64,000 nt of DNA, taken from Paenibacillus faecis (GTDB taxonomy: Bacteria > Bacillota > Bacilli > Paenibacillales > Paenibacillaceae). Shown here piece by piece: positions 50,492 through 59,622 of the stretch. Each line of letters opens with the position of its first letter. The first letter of the stretch is position 1. The DNA is taken from the NCBI RefSeq assembly GCF_008084145.1, contig NZ_VSDO01000006.1:530489-594488 (forward strand), given 5' to 3'. Both the position numbers and the translations under genes were made by a program. Under the pieces are notes generated by a model, which saw only the letters and a list, made by a program, of their open reading frames with translations, did no database searches and was not told the origin of the DNA.

Positions 50492-50908
50492 CTAATGGGT
50501 AAAGGCGCTCCCTATATTATTGTTTTTATGAATATCCTCCGTTCCGGCCTCCAAGGCCGTTTTATAATAAAAGCATTTATGCTCGATGATTTCCATTGTT
50601 TTCTTCAGTTCTTCCATCTGCGCTTCCACAGTAGCTTTCCGTTCCATAAACATGTCGAATCTTTGCTGTAAGGTGGCATCCCCTTCCGAGCACCAATCGA
50701 TAAAATTTTTGATTTCCTTGATTGGCATCCCGGTGGATTTCAGGCATTCAATCACTTTTAAAGCTTCGATATCGAATTCTTTAAACAATCGCGTTCCGCT
50801 GGAGGTCCGTTCCACAAACGGCATCAGTCCCTCCTTGTCGTAGTAACGCAAGGTATATGGCGTAAGATTCAATGCTTTGGCAACTTCGCTGATCGAATAG
50901 GTCTTCAT
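50492..50908 (-). CDS. MerR-family regulator (AdhR/NmlR-like)
   Basis: 138 residues. A MerR winged helix at 1-70 (YSISEVAKALNLTPYTLRYY, DKEGLMPFVERTSSGTRLFK) is followed by a coiled-coil dimer helix (about 80-115). C55 in IECLKSTGMP is in the position of the single conserved cysteine of the AdhR/NmlR group, which senses aldehydes such as formaldehyde or methylglyoxal. A second cysteine, in EHKCFYYK, is less typical. It lies between its two probable targets, an MFS gene and an alcohol dehydrogenase gene. Confidence 0.9.
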   Translation of the reverse strand: MKTYSISEVAKALNLTPYTLRYYDKEGLMPFVERTSSGTRLFKEFDIEALKVIECLKSTGMPIKEIKNFIDWCSEGDATLQQRFDMFMERKATVEAQMEELKKTMEIIEHKCFYYKTALEAGTEDIHKNNNIGSAFTH

Positions 50909-50945
50909 CGCGGGCGGGTCTCCTGTTCTATATAGTTTAGACTTC

Positions 50946-50955
50946 GAGTTAACTC
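50946..50955. promoter_or_regulatory. MerR operator upstream of merR
   Basis: GAGTTAACTC (minus strand reads ATAGAGTTAACTCG) repeats the dyad of the MFS and adh promoters. No well-placed -35/-10 pair with a 19-base spacer surrounds it, so it may act in autoregulation instead of activation. Confidence 0.6.
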
Positions 50956-51013
50956 TATGAGACTCGGGAATCTTATCACGTTTTTTTGCAGGATGTCAAA
51001 ATCGCAAGAACGC

Positions 51014-51044
51014 TTGACTTAGAGTTAACTATAAGGTTTACCAT
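51014..51044 (+). promoter_or_regulatory. MerR-type promoter of the alcohol dehydrogenase gene
   Basis: TTGACT (51014-51019), a 19-base spacer and TACCAT (51039-51044). The spacer carries TAGAGTTAACTATAAGG, nearly the same dyad as in the MFS promoter. This is the AdhR/NmlR-type arrangement. Confidence 0.85.
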
Positions 51045-51098
51045 AGTTTTTGCTAATCGAATTATCTCGATAATTATAAACTACAGGAGGTTTTTTAT

Positions 51099-52139
51099 AT
51101 GATAACGGCTAAAGCACGAGCTGTCGACGGTCCGGACCAACCGTTTCGCGCCGCAGAAATTCAACGGCGGGATCTGGATGCGCATGACGTCCTGATTGAA
51201 ATTAAATATGCAGGCATATGCCACTCCGATATCCACACGGCTCACGGCGAATGGGGACCGGTAAACTATCCCCTGGTCCCTGGACATGAGATTGCAGGTA
51301 TCGTTACGGCTGTAGGACCTGACGTCACCAAATACAAGATCGGTGATCGGGTGGGAGTAGGATGTATGGTCGACTCCTGCGGCGAATGCGAGAATTGCCG
51401 AAAAGGGGAAGAACAATACTGTCTGAAAGGTAATGTTCCCACCTATGCCGGCGTCGATAAATACGGCGAACCCACGCAAGGCGGATACTCTACGCATATT
51501 GTCGTGACCGAGAATTTTGTGGTCAGCATTCCCGATAGCATTGCGCTTGACGCGGCCGCTCCGCTACTTTGCGCAGGGATCACGACGTATTCACCGCTAA
51601 ATCACTGGGGAGCCGGTCCAGGCAAAAAAGTAGCGGTTGTGGGAATGGGCGGTCTAGGCCATATGGCTGTCCAAATCGCTCATGCCATGGGCGCCGAGGT
51701 TACGGTTCTATCCCAAACCTTGAGTAAAAAGGACGACGGGTTACAGTTAGGGGCAGACCACTACTATGCCACAAACGATCCGGAAACCTTCGGAAAGCTT
51801 GCCGGAACTTTCGACTTAATTATTAACACAGTAAGCGCCAGTATCGATATGGATGCTTATTTCTCCTTGCTCACGCTTGACGGAACTTTAGTGAACGTCG
51901 GAGCCCCTGGGGAGCCGTTGTCCCTCAATGTGATGTCCCTCATCGGACATCGCCGTTCATTTGCCGGTTCCATGATCGGCGGCATCCGGGAGACGCAAGA
52001 AATGCTCGATTTCTGCGCGGAACACCGTATTGTTCCCCGGATCGAAGTGATCTCCGCCGACCAGATTGATGAAGCCTACAAACGAGTGTTGGCTTCCGAT
52101 GTGAAATATCGATTCGTGATCGATACGAGCACCATGTAA
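51099..52139 (+). CDS. Zinc-dependent alcohol dehydrogenase (AdhA-like, MDR family)
   Basis: 346 residues. Catalytic zinc ligands C41 (ICHSD), H63-E64 (PGHE) and the later cysteine in PLLCAGITTYS; structural zinc C94, C97, C100 and C108 (CGECENCRKGEEQYC). The dinucleotide motif GMGGLGHMAV is near 184. It matches the cinnamyl-alcohol-dehydrogenase/YahK/AdhA group that reduces toxic aldehydes with NADPH. AGGAGG precedes ATG 51099. MerR-activated promoter upstream; terminator after. Confidence 0.93.
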   Translation: MITAKARAVDGPDQPFRAAEIQRRDLDAHDVLIEIKYAGICHSDIHTAHGEWGPVNYPLVPGHEIAGIVTAVGPDVTKYKIGDRVGVGCMVDSCGECENCRKGEEQYCLKGNVPTYAGVDKYGEPTQGGYSTHIVVTENFVVSIPDSIALDAAAPLLCAGITTYSPLNHWGAGPGKKVAVVGMGGLGHMAVQIAHAMGAEVTVLSQTLSKKDDGLQLGADHYYATNDPETFGKLAGTFDLIINTVSASIDMDAYFSLLTLDGTLVNVGAPGEPLSLNVMSLIGHRRSFAGSMIGGIRETQEMLDFCAEHRIVPRIEVISADQIDEAYKRVLASDVKYRFVIDTSTM

Positions 52140-52221
52140 GTGATATAACCGCATCCTCCTATAAGGAGTTCAAAATTTTACAATTCCTCAAAGAGGTAGA
52201 TTTAAAATTAACCAAAACAAG

Positions 52222-52250
52222 AAGTGGTCTTTAGAAGGACCACTTTTTTT
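52222..52250 (+). terminator. Terminator of the alcohol dehydrogenase gene
   Basis: AAGTGGTC (52222-52229) pairs with GACCACTT and is followed by a run of T. From 52251 to 52388 nothing supportable is seen. Confidence 0.88.
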
Positions 52251-52388
52251 ATATTAGTGGGATATCGTTATGTCGACCCCCTATACTCTCTAAAAAGTTA
52301 TATAACGCTATACAAAAGCACGGTTTAAAAGCTGTTCTGAAGCTACCTTAACACATCCCTTTAGACTTATAAATGTCATTAAAACGAC

Positions 52389-52421
52389 AAAGGAGCTCAG
52401 GTTATTCACCTGAGCTCCTTT
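52389..52421 (-). terminator. Terminator of glmS
   Basis: AAAGGAGCTCAGG (52389-52401) pairs perfectly with CCTGAGCTCCTTT (52409-52421) around TTATTCA. It lies about 50 bases after the glmS stop; the trailing minus strand is only moderately T-rich. Confidence 0.75.
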
Positions 52422-52473
52422 GATTGCATAACTAAGTTTATTGCATTAATCCTCTTTTTACGACTTCTAACGC

Positions 52474-54306
52474 TTACTCCACCGTCACACTCTTCGCCAG
52501 GTTACGCGGCTTGTCGACATCGTTGCCGCGGGCCAGGGAAGCGTAGTATGCCAGAAGCTGCAGCGGCACCACGGAAAGGGCCGGTGTCAACAGCGGCAGC
52601 GTCTTCGGAATGGCGAAGGCTTGATCGACGGACTTCAGCAAGCCGGCGACATGCTCTTCGTGCGTGATCGCCATGACATCGGCACCGCGCGCTTTTACTT
52701 CCTTGATGTTGCTGACGGTTTTTTCGAGGACAGATTCTTGAGTCGCCAGAGCGATGACCGGAATTCCCTCTTCAATCAGCGCCAGCGTACCATGCTTCAG
52801 CTCACCGGCCGCATAGGCTTCGGAGTGAATGTAGGAAATCTCTTTCAGCTTGAGCGAACCTTCTTGAGCGACGGCATAATCCAGACCGCGTCCGATAAAG
52901 AACAGGTGCTCATGCGTGGAAATTTGTTCGGCGTAGGCTTTGATCGCATCCGAGTTCTCCAGCATGCTCTCCACTTGCTCAGGCAGCGCCTGCATAGCGG
53001 CGACAATATGCGCCACTTCCTCTTCCGTTTGCGTACCGCGAGCTTGTGCCATGTAAAGGGCGAACAGGTAGAACGCGATTAACTGGGAAGTATACGCTTT
53101 GGTCGAAGCCACGGCGATTTCCGGACCGGCCAGCGTCGCGATCACATCGTCCGCGTCGCGGGCGATCGAACTGCCGACCACGTTGGTGATCGCCAGGACA
53201 TGAGCGCCGTTGGCGTGCGCTTCACGCAAGGCTGCCAGCGTATCCGCCGTTTCACCGGACTGGCTCACGACAATGACCAGCGTTTCCGGCGTGATCAATG
53301 GCGAACGATAGCGATATTCGGAAGCTACGTCAAACGAAACCGGAATACGAACCAGACGCTCAATCGCGGCGCCGCCGACGAGACCGGCATGATAAGCCGT
53401 TCCGCACGCAATCACATGAATGCTATTGATGGAGCGGATTTTTTCATCGGACAGATTCAGACCAGGGAATACAACCTTGCGTCCGCTTTCGTCGATCCGG
53501 CCCAGCATCGTGTTCCGGTAAGCATTCGGCTGCTCATGGATTTCCTTCAGCATGAAATGGTCATATCCGCCTTTTTCTGCGGTGACGGCATCCCAATCGA
53601 CAGAAATCATTTCCCGAGAAATAAAATTCCCCTCAATGGTCATCAATTCGACAGCGTCTTCGGTCAATACGGCCATTTCCCCGTCATTCAAAATATACAC
53701 ATTCCGCGTATAGTTCAGAATTGCCGGGATATCGGAACCGATAAAGTTCTCCCCTTCGCCCAGACCGATGATCAACGGGCTCGCTTGACGTACGGCTACC
53801 AGCTTATTCGGCTCGTACTCCGTTAATACACCCAGAGCAAAAGCGCCGCGCATATAGCTGATCGCTTTCTGAACCGCTTTGACGATATCTCCCTCGTATT
53901 CGCGAGCCACGAGATGGGAAATGACTTCCGTGTCCGTTTCCGAAACGAACTCATAACCTTGGGAAATCAGTTCTTCTTTCAGTTCCAGGTAGTTTTCGAC
54001 AATGCCGTTATGCACGACCGAGAACTTCTGGCTATGGTCGGTATGCGGATGCGAATTGACATCCGACGGTTTGCCGTGAGTTGCCCAACGGGTATGGCCG
54101 ATACCGGCGGTCCCTACCAAAGGAGCCCCTTCCAGCTTGGACTCGAGGTTAGCCAGGCGGCCGATCGATTTGGCGATTTGCAATCCGTTCTGCGTAAACA
54201 CCGCAATCCCCGCCGAATCATACCCGCGGTACTCCAGCTTCTTCAGTCCTTCCAGCAAAACCGTCTGCGTGTCTCTCTTCCCGATATATCCAACGATACC
54301 ACACAT
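52474..54306 (-). CDS. glmS: Glutamine-fructose-6-phosphate aminotransferase (isomerizing)
   Basis: 610 residues. The N-terminal glutaminase begins MCGIVGYIGKRD with nucleophile C2; GIGHTRWATHG follows near 70. Two SIS isomerase domains occupy about 285-425 and 455-600, with VSQSGETADTLAALREA and the final AKSVTVE that closes the active site. It makes glucosamine-6-phosphate, the first step to UDP-GlcNAc. GGAGGA precedes ATG 54306. Expression is governed by the upstream ribozyme, and the previous gene glmM supplies the next enzyme. Confidence 0.97.
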   Translation of the reverse strand: MCGIVGYIGKRDTQTVLLEGLKKLEYRGYDSAGIAVFTQNGLQIAKSIGRLANLESKLEGAPLVGTAGIGHTRWATHGKPSDVNSHPHTDHSQKFSVVHNGIVENYLELKEELISQGYEFVSETDTEVISHLVAREYEGDIVKAVQKAISYMRGAFALGVLTEYEPNKLVAVRQASPLIIGLGEGENFIGSDIPAILNYTRNVYILNDGEMAVLTEDAVELMTIEGNFISREMISVDWDAVTAEKGGYDHFMLKEIHEQPNAYRNTMLGRIDESGRKVVFPGLNLSDEKIRSINSIHVIACGTAYHAGLVGGAAIERLVRIPVSFDVASEYRYRSPLITPETLVIVVSQSGETADTLAALREAHANGAHVLAITNVVGSSIARDADDVIATLAGPEIAVASTKAYTSQLIAFYLFALYMAQARGTQTEEEVAHIVAAMQALPEQVESMLENSDAIKAYAEQISTHEHLFFIGRGLDYAVAQEGSLKLKEISYIHSEAYAAGELKHGTLALIEEGIPVIALATQESVLEKTVSNIKEVKARGADVMAITHEEHVAGLLKSVDQAFAIPKTLPLLTPALSVVPLQLLAYYASLARGNDVDKPRNLAKSVTVE

Positions 54307-54544
54307 AATATATATATCCTCCGTTTCATCTCACCCGAATTTTTTAGGGCAGGAGAAAACAAGCGGAGAGATAAGCGCGGCTCCACAGAGAAAGAACTAT
54401 TCAATTTTTTGAAAAATCAGAAAAGTTACACGTAACAATGCCTATTTTCATGAATGTCCATGCTTCTCCGTTCACCGCGATATTTCCGCGTCTCCTGCAA
54501 ACACTCATGAATAAACGACTCCACTGATCCACATCGGGATCTTA

Positions 54545-54770
54545 ACATCGGCCCGTAAGGTTTGTCAGAACGGTCGCCCATTCCTTTTGCCCTTGCGGTC
54601 ACGGTGCGATGTATCACCGGGAGGCCCCCGCCGAACAACTCGAACACCTCCACCTCGTCAGCTTCCCTTTGCCGATTCGTCCTGAATTCCGGAATCCATC
54701 CACTTATGAACAACTTGCTTGTTCACTGCTTCCGAAAGGACTTTCTCGCGCGAAATGAAGCTCTGGCGCT
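54545..54770 (-). ncRNA. glmS ribozyme
   Basis: On the minus strand the cleavage-site sequence AGCGCCAGAGC starts at 54770 (cut between A54770 and G54769). Downstream are the conserved core pieces GCTGACGAGG (54653-54660 and just upstream), TTCGGCGG (54628-54635) and CTCCCGG. Glucosamine-6-phosphate serves as cofactor for self-cleavage, destabilising the glmS mRNA. The 3' limit is approximate. About 240 leader bases separate it from the glmS start, with no other feature recognised. Confidence 0.92.
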
Positions 54771-54820
54771 TTCACTTCCGATAACCTCACTACCCTCGCT
54801 TTCTTTTCTTGAATATGCTT

Positions 54821-54849
54821 ATTATATGCATCCTTGAGACATTTGGCAA
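54821..54849 (-). promoter_or_regulatory. glmS promoter
   Basis: Minus strand TTGCCA (54844-54849), 17 bases, TATAAT (54821-54826). Transcription would start near 54814, about 44 bases before the ribozyme cleavage site. So glmS has its own promoter in addition to any read-through from glmM. Confidence 0.8.
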
Positions 54850-54901
54850 TGATCATGTTGTCCTGATTACCCTGACCCGCCCTTTTCCGGCTTTACCCAG
54901 A

Positions 54902-54948
54902 TAAAAAGCCGTTGAAACTGGAATTTTCCAGTGCCAACGGCTTATTTT
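54902..54948 (-). terminator. Terminator of the cda-glmM operon
   Basis: AGCCGTTG (54907-54914) pairs with CAACGGCT, enclosing a second perfect hairpin ACTGGAATTTTCCAGT (54917-54932). The minus strand ends in TTTTTAT. It lies 18 bases past the glmM stop. Confidence 0.85.
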
Positions 54949-54965
54949 TGAAATTATGCAAAAAG

Positions 54966-56330
54966 TCACAAAACAACCGATTCATCCTTGTTGGACAGTT
55001 CCTTCTCCACGACGGAAGCGATTTGGGCCACGAGCTGCTCGAGTTCCGCCTTCTCAGGGCCTTCCGCCATCACGCGGATCAGCGACTCCGTACCCGATGG
55101 ACGTACCAGGACCCGGCCGTTGTCGCCCAACTGCCGCTCGACGCTGGCAATCGCCTCTTCAATCGCCGTATTGCCGGCAAAACGGCTCTTATCCTGCACG
55201 CGCACATTCACGAGCACTTGCGGATACTGCTTCATTACTTTTTTCAACTCGCTGAGCGGTTTACCGGCCGCCTTCATCGTGTCGACCAATTGAATCGCCG
55301 TCAGAATGCCGTCGCCCGTCGTATTGTAATCCAGGAAAATGACGTGGCCGGACTGTTCTCCCCCCAGGTTATAGCCGCCACGGATCATCTCAGCCATGAC
55401 GTAACGGTCGCCGACAGCCGTCTGCTGCGTATTCAACGCCAGTTTGGCCGTGGCTTTGTAGAAACCGAAATTGCTCATCACCGTGGAGACGATGGTGCTG
55501 TCCTTCAGCTTGCCCGCCCGGTTCATCGCATCGCCGCAAATGCAGAGGATGTAGTCGCCGTCGACTTCCTCACCCTTTTCGTCGATGGCGATCAAACGGT
55601 CCGCATCTCCGTCAAAAGCGAGCCCCAAATCGGCCCCCAACCGGACTACTTCCTCTTTGAGCTTCTCCGGGTGCGTGGATCCGCAATGGTCGTTAATATT
55701 CAAGCCGTTGGGCTCCGCCCCGATCGTGTGGATTTCGGCGCCGAGTTCACGGAACAATTTGGGTGCCAGCTCATAAGCGGCCCCGTTGGCGCAATCCAGT
55801 ACGATTTTCAGCCCTTCGAACGAGGTGCCGATCGTCGTTTTCAAGTGTGCCAAATAGTCAAACTTGGATTCATTATCTACCGTGACTGTTCCCAAACCTC
55901 CGCCAATCGGACGCGGAAGCTCGTCTACTTCTTTATCCATCAATTCTTCGATCCGCAATTCGGTCTCATCGGAAAGCTTGAAGCCGTCGCTGCCGAAGAA
56001 CTTAATCCCGTTATCCTCTACCGGATTGTGCGAAGCCGAAATCATGACGCCGGCGTCCGCCTTCAGCAATCTTGTCAAATAAGCCACCGCAGGCGTAGTA
56101 ACGACACCCAGGCGAATAACATCCGCGCCAATGGAAAGCATGCCGGCCACAAGTGCGGATTCAAGCATGACCCCGGAGATCCGGGTGTCCATCCCGATCA
56201 CGACTTTTGGCTTCGGCACTTGACCTGCCAGCACATAACCCCCGCAGCGCCCGATTTGATAGGCCATCTCCGCGGTTAATTCCTTGTTTGCGATTCCTCT
56301 TACTCCATCCGTGCCAAAATATTTGCCCAT
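54966..56330 (-). CDS. glmM: Phosphoglucosamine mutase
   Basis: 454 residues of the phosphohexomutase family. Start MGKYFGTDGVRGIANKELTA, the phosphoserine loop GVMISASHNPVEDNGIK (about 95-112), metal loop DGDADRLIAID (about 240), sugar loop GGEQSGHVIF (about 323) and phosphate loop RPSGTESLIRVM (about 408). It interconverts glucosamine 6- and 1-phosphate. AAGGAG precedes ATG 56330. It is the last gene of the cdaA-cdaR-glmM operon, where GlmM is known in Bacillota to bind and inhibit CdaA. Confidence 0.97.
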   Translation of the reverse strand: MGKYFGTDGVRGIANKELTAEMAYQIGRCGGYVLAGQVPKPKVVIGMDTRISGVMLESALVAGMLSIGADVIRLGVVTTPAVAYLTRLLKADAGVMISASHNPVEDNGIKFFGSDGFKLSDETELRIEELMDKEVDELPRPIGGGLGTVTVDNESKFDYLAHLKTTIGTSFEGLKIVLDCANGAAYELAPKLFRELGAEIHTIGAEPNGLNINDHCGSTHPEKLKEEVVRLGADLGLAFDGDADRLIAIDEKGEEVDGDYILCICGDAMNRAGKLKDSTIVSTVMSNFGFYKATAKLALNTQQTAVGDRYVMAEMIRGGYNLGGEQSGHVIFLDYNTTGDGILTAIQLVDTMKAAGKPLSELKKVMKQYPQVLVNVRVQDKSRFAGNTAIEEAIASVERQLGDNGRVLVRPSGTESLIRVMAEGPEKAELEQLVAQIASVVEKELSNKDESVVL

Positions 56331-56464
56331 GATTTCACTCCTTCGACTTGTTCTGAAGCTTCGCATCATTTCTCTTGATATAGCGGCAGCTTCATGGTTT
56401 TTCTCATCCCGTGAGTTCTTTATTTCTGCCTGATGTTTTTAGTTTCAAAATGGCCTTGCGCATG

Positions 56465-57943
56465 TTAAGAGTCCGCTTCCGTTTTATCCCCGTTTTGACT
56501 GATTCCTGCGTTTCCTGAGCTCCCTGCGTTCCCGGAGTTCCCCGGAGTTCCGGTATTCCCCGTTTCGCCGCTGCTTCCGTTAGTTCCGCCCGGATTTCCC
56601 GCGCCGCCGCCCGAACTGTTCTGTCCCGGCTGCTCCTCCGCAGGAGGCGGAGTCTCGGGGGTCTCCGAATCCGGAGACTTCTCCTCTTCGGGCGTTGTCG
56701 TTGCGGGCTTTCCTTTCGGCAACAGCTCGATTTTGGCCGTTAGCGATTTGCCCGGTTCCGACAACTGCACAAACTGCGGCAGCTTGACGATGACGGGTAC
56801 CGTATGGATCCCCTGGCCCAGCCCGGAAAGATCGGCCGTCGCCGTGAGATCCTCGGCGGTTAGCTTATTCAGCAGTTCCTTCGCTCCGTAAACCGTCAGC
56901 GAGACTTTCGCGTTGGCCGGCTGAAGGAACTTCTCCGTGAGCGTATCGTTTACGTTCAACAGGGTGATCGGTACGTTCTCAAGCAGTCGCTGCCCGGCAG
57001 GTTCAATTTTGACGGTGACCTCAACAGAGCTCGGCTCGATTTTCTCAAAACCGTCTGGAGGAGTCAAGTCCACCTTGTACCTGGTCTCCGTTGTGCCTTG
57101 AAATTGGCTCAAATCTACTGTAACCGGATAGGAAGAAATGCCCTCAAGCATTTCTTTCGACCCATAAATCGCAACCCCTTCCACATTGGCATTCACACTG
57201 GCCAGGACATAACCGGCAGGCAGCTCCCCGATTTCCTTTATTTCCAGAGGTACATTCTTGTAAAGCTTGTTAATCGGCACGCTCACGTCCACGGAGTCCG
57301 GAGTTAATTCCGCGTTCTTCATCACATTCCCCTGTTTATCATATGCATTGAGCTTGACGCTTTTGCCTTTTAAAGGAGCCGTGAGCCCGCCCACATCCAC
57401 CGTGCCTTGCACCTTCTGGAGCTCGCCGATTTCGCTCTCCGGCAACGTCACCCGGACTGTACCGGCCCCTTCGACAACCGGAATGCCGGCCTGCATGCCT
57501 TCGCCCGGGCTTCCTTTGGTTACGATGGTCACCGGGACTTCCTTGGTTTGCTTGGCTTCGATCGTTACTTTAATAATAGAAGGCTCCATGGACACCAGCT
57601 CCACGCCGGGAGGAAGCTCATGGGTCAATGGGAGGGTAATGGTCCCCGGTCCTATATCCTTCAAATTCAACTTCACTTTATAATCGGAAAAATTGGTGGT
57701 TAAGTCCGTCCGTTTCCCCCTGACCTCCAGCCTGACTTTGTCGGGCTCCAGATCGTACAGCACATATTTCTCACTGTCGAAGCCGGTCACCTGAATCTTC
57801 ACATTGTCGATCACCTTGGAATTGATTACGGTGGTCGGAGCCACCGGTGTTCCGCTGTCGATGTGAACCATAGCCCATAGAATTACGCTGATAATGAGGG
57901 CGAGCACCTTGGCGAAATTGTTATGGTTTATCCACTTATCCAT
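56465..57943 (-). CDS. cdaR: CdaA regulatory protein CdaR (YbbR domains)
   Basis: 492 residues. One N-terminal membrane helix (about 12-28, VLALIISVILWAMVHID) anchors four YbbR repeats outside the membrane (about 45-405). The last ~75 residues are low complexity: a Glu/Pro/Thr stretch and then Gly/Asn/Ser repeats (GNTGTPGNSGNAGSSGNAG), longer than usual and suited to spanning the wall. It regulates the diadenylate cyclase CdaA. Its ATG overlaps the cdaA stop by one base. Confidence 0.93.
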   Translation of the reverse strand: MDKWINHNNFAKVLALIISVILWAMVHIDSGTPVAPTTVINSKVIDNVKIQVTGFDSEKYVLYDLEPDKVRLEVRGKRTDLTTNFSDYKVKLNLKDIGPGTITLPLTHELPPGVELVSMEPSIIKVTIEAKQTKEVPVTIVTKGSPGEGMQAGIPVVEGAGTVRVTLPESEIGELQKVQGTVDVGGLTAPLKGKSVKLNAYDKQGNVMKNAELTPDSVDVSVPINKLYKNVPLEIKEIGELPAGYVLASVNANVEGVAIYGSKEMLEGISSYPVTVDLSQFQGTTETRYKVDLTPPDGFEKIEPSSVEVTVKIEPAGQRLLENVPITLLNVNDTLTEKFLQPANAKVSLTVYGAKELLNKLTAEDLTATADLSGLGQGIHTVPVIVKLPQFVQLSEPGKSLTAKIELLPKGKPATTTPEEEKSPDSETPETPPPAEEQPGQNSSGGGAGNPGGTNGSSGETGNTGTPGNSGNAGSSGNAGISQNGDKTEADS

Positions 57944-58767
57944 TACTTTACGGCCTCCTTCTTCTTCCAGAAGGGCTTGCGCTTCTCTTTCTGTCCCGAA
58001 TTCGGACCGAGCTCCTCATAAAGTTTGGAAATAAGCGATTCCTCATTGATATCCCGGACCACTTGTCCCTCGATGGCCAAAGAGATCTGTCCGGTTTCTT
58101 CGGACACGACGATCGAAATACCGTCGCCTACTTCGCTGATCCCGATGGCCGCACGGTGTCTGGTTCCCAGCTCCTTGCTGATAAACGGGTTTTCCGACAA
58201 GGGCAGGTAACAGGCCGCGGCCGCGATGCGGTGTCCTTGAATAATGACGGCACCGTCATGAAGCGGCGTATTCGGAATAAAGATATTGATCAAGAGCTCG
58301 GAGGAGATCACCGATTGGATTTTAATGCCCGACTCGGTGTACTCGTTCAATCCCGTGTTTCGCTCAAATACAATTAATGCCCCGATTTTTCTACGGGATA
58401 AAAAATTTATGGCCTTAATGATCTCGCCGATTTGCTTTCCGAACTCTTCCTCATCCGCGGTGCTGCGTCCAAATAGTTTGCCGCGACCCAACTGCTCCAA
58501 AGCCCGTCTAAGCTCCGGCTGGAAGATGATGAAGATGGCCAGAACCCCGAACGTAAACATTTGATTCATGAGCCACTTCAACGTATACAAATCAAACCAG
58601 GTGCTCACTGCCCATATAACGACAAGGACTAAAATCCCTTTGAGCAGCTGAATCGCCCTGGTTCCCCGTACCAATAAAATCAAGTGATATATTATATAGG
58701 TAACGATCAGTATATCGATAATATCCTTGATATAATCCTGCCACGTTAAGTTTGCAAAATAATCCAT
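57943..58767 (-). CDS. cdaA: Diadenylate cyclase CdaA
   Basis: 274 residues. Three membrane helices (about 12-95) precede the DAC domain (about 100-245) with the catalytic DGAVIIQG and GTRHRAAIGISE motifs. It makes cyclic di-AMP from ATP, controlling potassium and osmolyte balance. A basic tail (KKEAVK end) follows. GGGGG stands before ATG 58767. Order sigW-rsiW-cdaA-cdaR-glmM-glmS matches Bacillus subtilis. Confidence 0.96.
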   Translation of the reverse strand: MDYFANLTWQDYIKDIIDILIVTYIIYHLILLVRGTRAIQLLKGILVLVVIWAVSTWFDLYTLKWLMNQMFTFGVLAIFIIFQPELRRALEQLGRGKLFGRSTADEEEFGKQIGEIIKAINFLSRRKIGALIVFERNTGLNEYTESGIKIQSVISSELLINIFIPNTPLHDGAVIIQGHRIAAAACYLPLSENPFISKELGTRHRAAIGISEVGDGISIVVSEETGQISLAIEGQVVRDINEESLISKLYEELGPNSGQKEKRKPFWKKKEAVK

Positions 58768-58952
58768 GGTGCAACCCCCAAAAAGTCTCCGTTTGACGAA
58801 CTCGCCAAATAAGAAACGTTTATGTACATCCCTTTGTTACCTTGTCTATATATGTTCCCCTTAACTTCTAGGTTATAACGTTCCTTTAGCAGATGCAAGC
58901 GCCCGATAAAATTAGAATGTTTCGTCACTACAAGAAATTTTTTCCTAAAGTT

Positions 58953-58998
58953 AAAAAAACAAACGGCCCTTCCCTTAAGGGAGGCGCCGCTTGCGTCC
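58953..58998 (-). terminator. Terminator of sigW-rsiW
   Basis: On the minus strand CGGCGCCTCCC pairs with GGGAAGGGCCG around TTAA (one mismatch), then TTTGTTTTTTT. It starts right after the rsiW stop and separates it from cdaA, which must have its own promoter (TTGCAT-17-TAACCT near 58872-58900 is a possibility). Confidence 0.8.
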
Positions 58999-59004
58999 TT
59001 ACCG

Positions 59005-59622
59005 CTATTTATAAGCGACTTCCGTAAACAGATTGGTAATTCTGTACCATATCCAATCCAGAGCCTGGTCTATGCTCTTGACCTCTCCGGCAATGTGCGC
59101 CGTGGAGGCTTGGTAATAAGAACCGTCAATTACCGTTAAATTGCCCTGCACATCCCCGTATATCTCCGCTTTACCGTTCTCTACCGTCAAATTCCCCGCA
59201 ACGGTCGAACCGCTAGGTACGGTAACCGTATCTCCGTGAATAATGACTTGGTCCAGATCCGCGGTCTTCACCACCAGCTGATCATCGCTCTCCCACAACG
59301 AGATCGCGCTGAAAAGCATCACTACCAGGAATATGGCCGCAGACGTCAAAGCCGGGTGCCGGCGGATCCAGCCGATCCAGGCCGCTTGTTTTCGCTGCTT
59401 CGGAATCTTGCCCATGATCCGGTCGACGAGTTCATCCGATGCGGAAAGAGCGTTGTGTCTGAGGGTTGCAAACAACATCATATCGGTTTGCTCCAGTTCG
59501 TGAAACCGTGCGCTGCACGCGGAACACCCTGCGAGATGCCCTTTCAGCTTCAAGGCCTGTTCCTGCGGTAAATCGTCGTCCAGATATTCATGTATCATGG
59601 AAGAGGCTTGTTTGCAATCCAT
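59005..59622 (-). CDS. rsiW: Anti-sigma-W factor RsiW
   Basis: 205 residues. The N-terminal zinc anti-sigma domain has HLAGCSAC (about 29-36, HxxxCxxC). One membrane helix lies at about 89-108 (ALTSAAIFLVVMLFSAISLW). The extracytoplasmic part (about 115-190) shows repeated short strands VIIHGDTVTVPSGSTVAGNL and VENGKAEIYGDVQGNLTVID like a small bactofilin-type beta-helix. It would hold SigW until proteolysis under envelope stress. ATG 59622 follows AAAGGA; a TTG lies 9 bases upstream. Confidence 0.92.
   Translation of the reverse strand: MDCKQASSMIHEYLDDDLPQEQALKLKGHLAGCSACSARFHELEQTDMMLFATLRHNALSASDELVDRIMGKIPKQRKQAAWIGWIRRHPALTSAAIFLVVMLFSAISLWESDDQLVVKTADLDQVIIHGDTVTVPSGSTVAGNLTVENGKAEIYGDVQGNLTVIDGSYYQASTAHIAGEVKSIDQALDWIWYRITNLFTEVAYK

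Noticed and set aside
54426..54713. 95-residue protein upstream of glmS
   Set aside because: The frame lies inside the glmS ribozyme and its leader; conserved bases are explained by the RNA.
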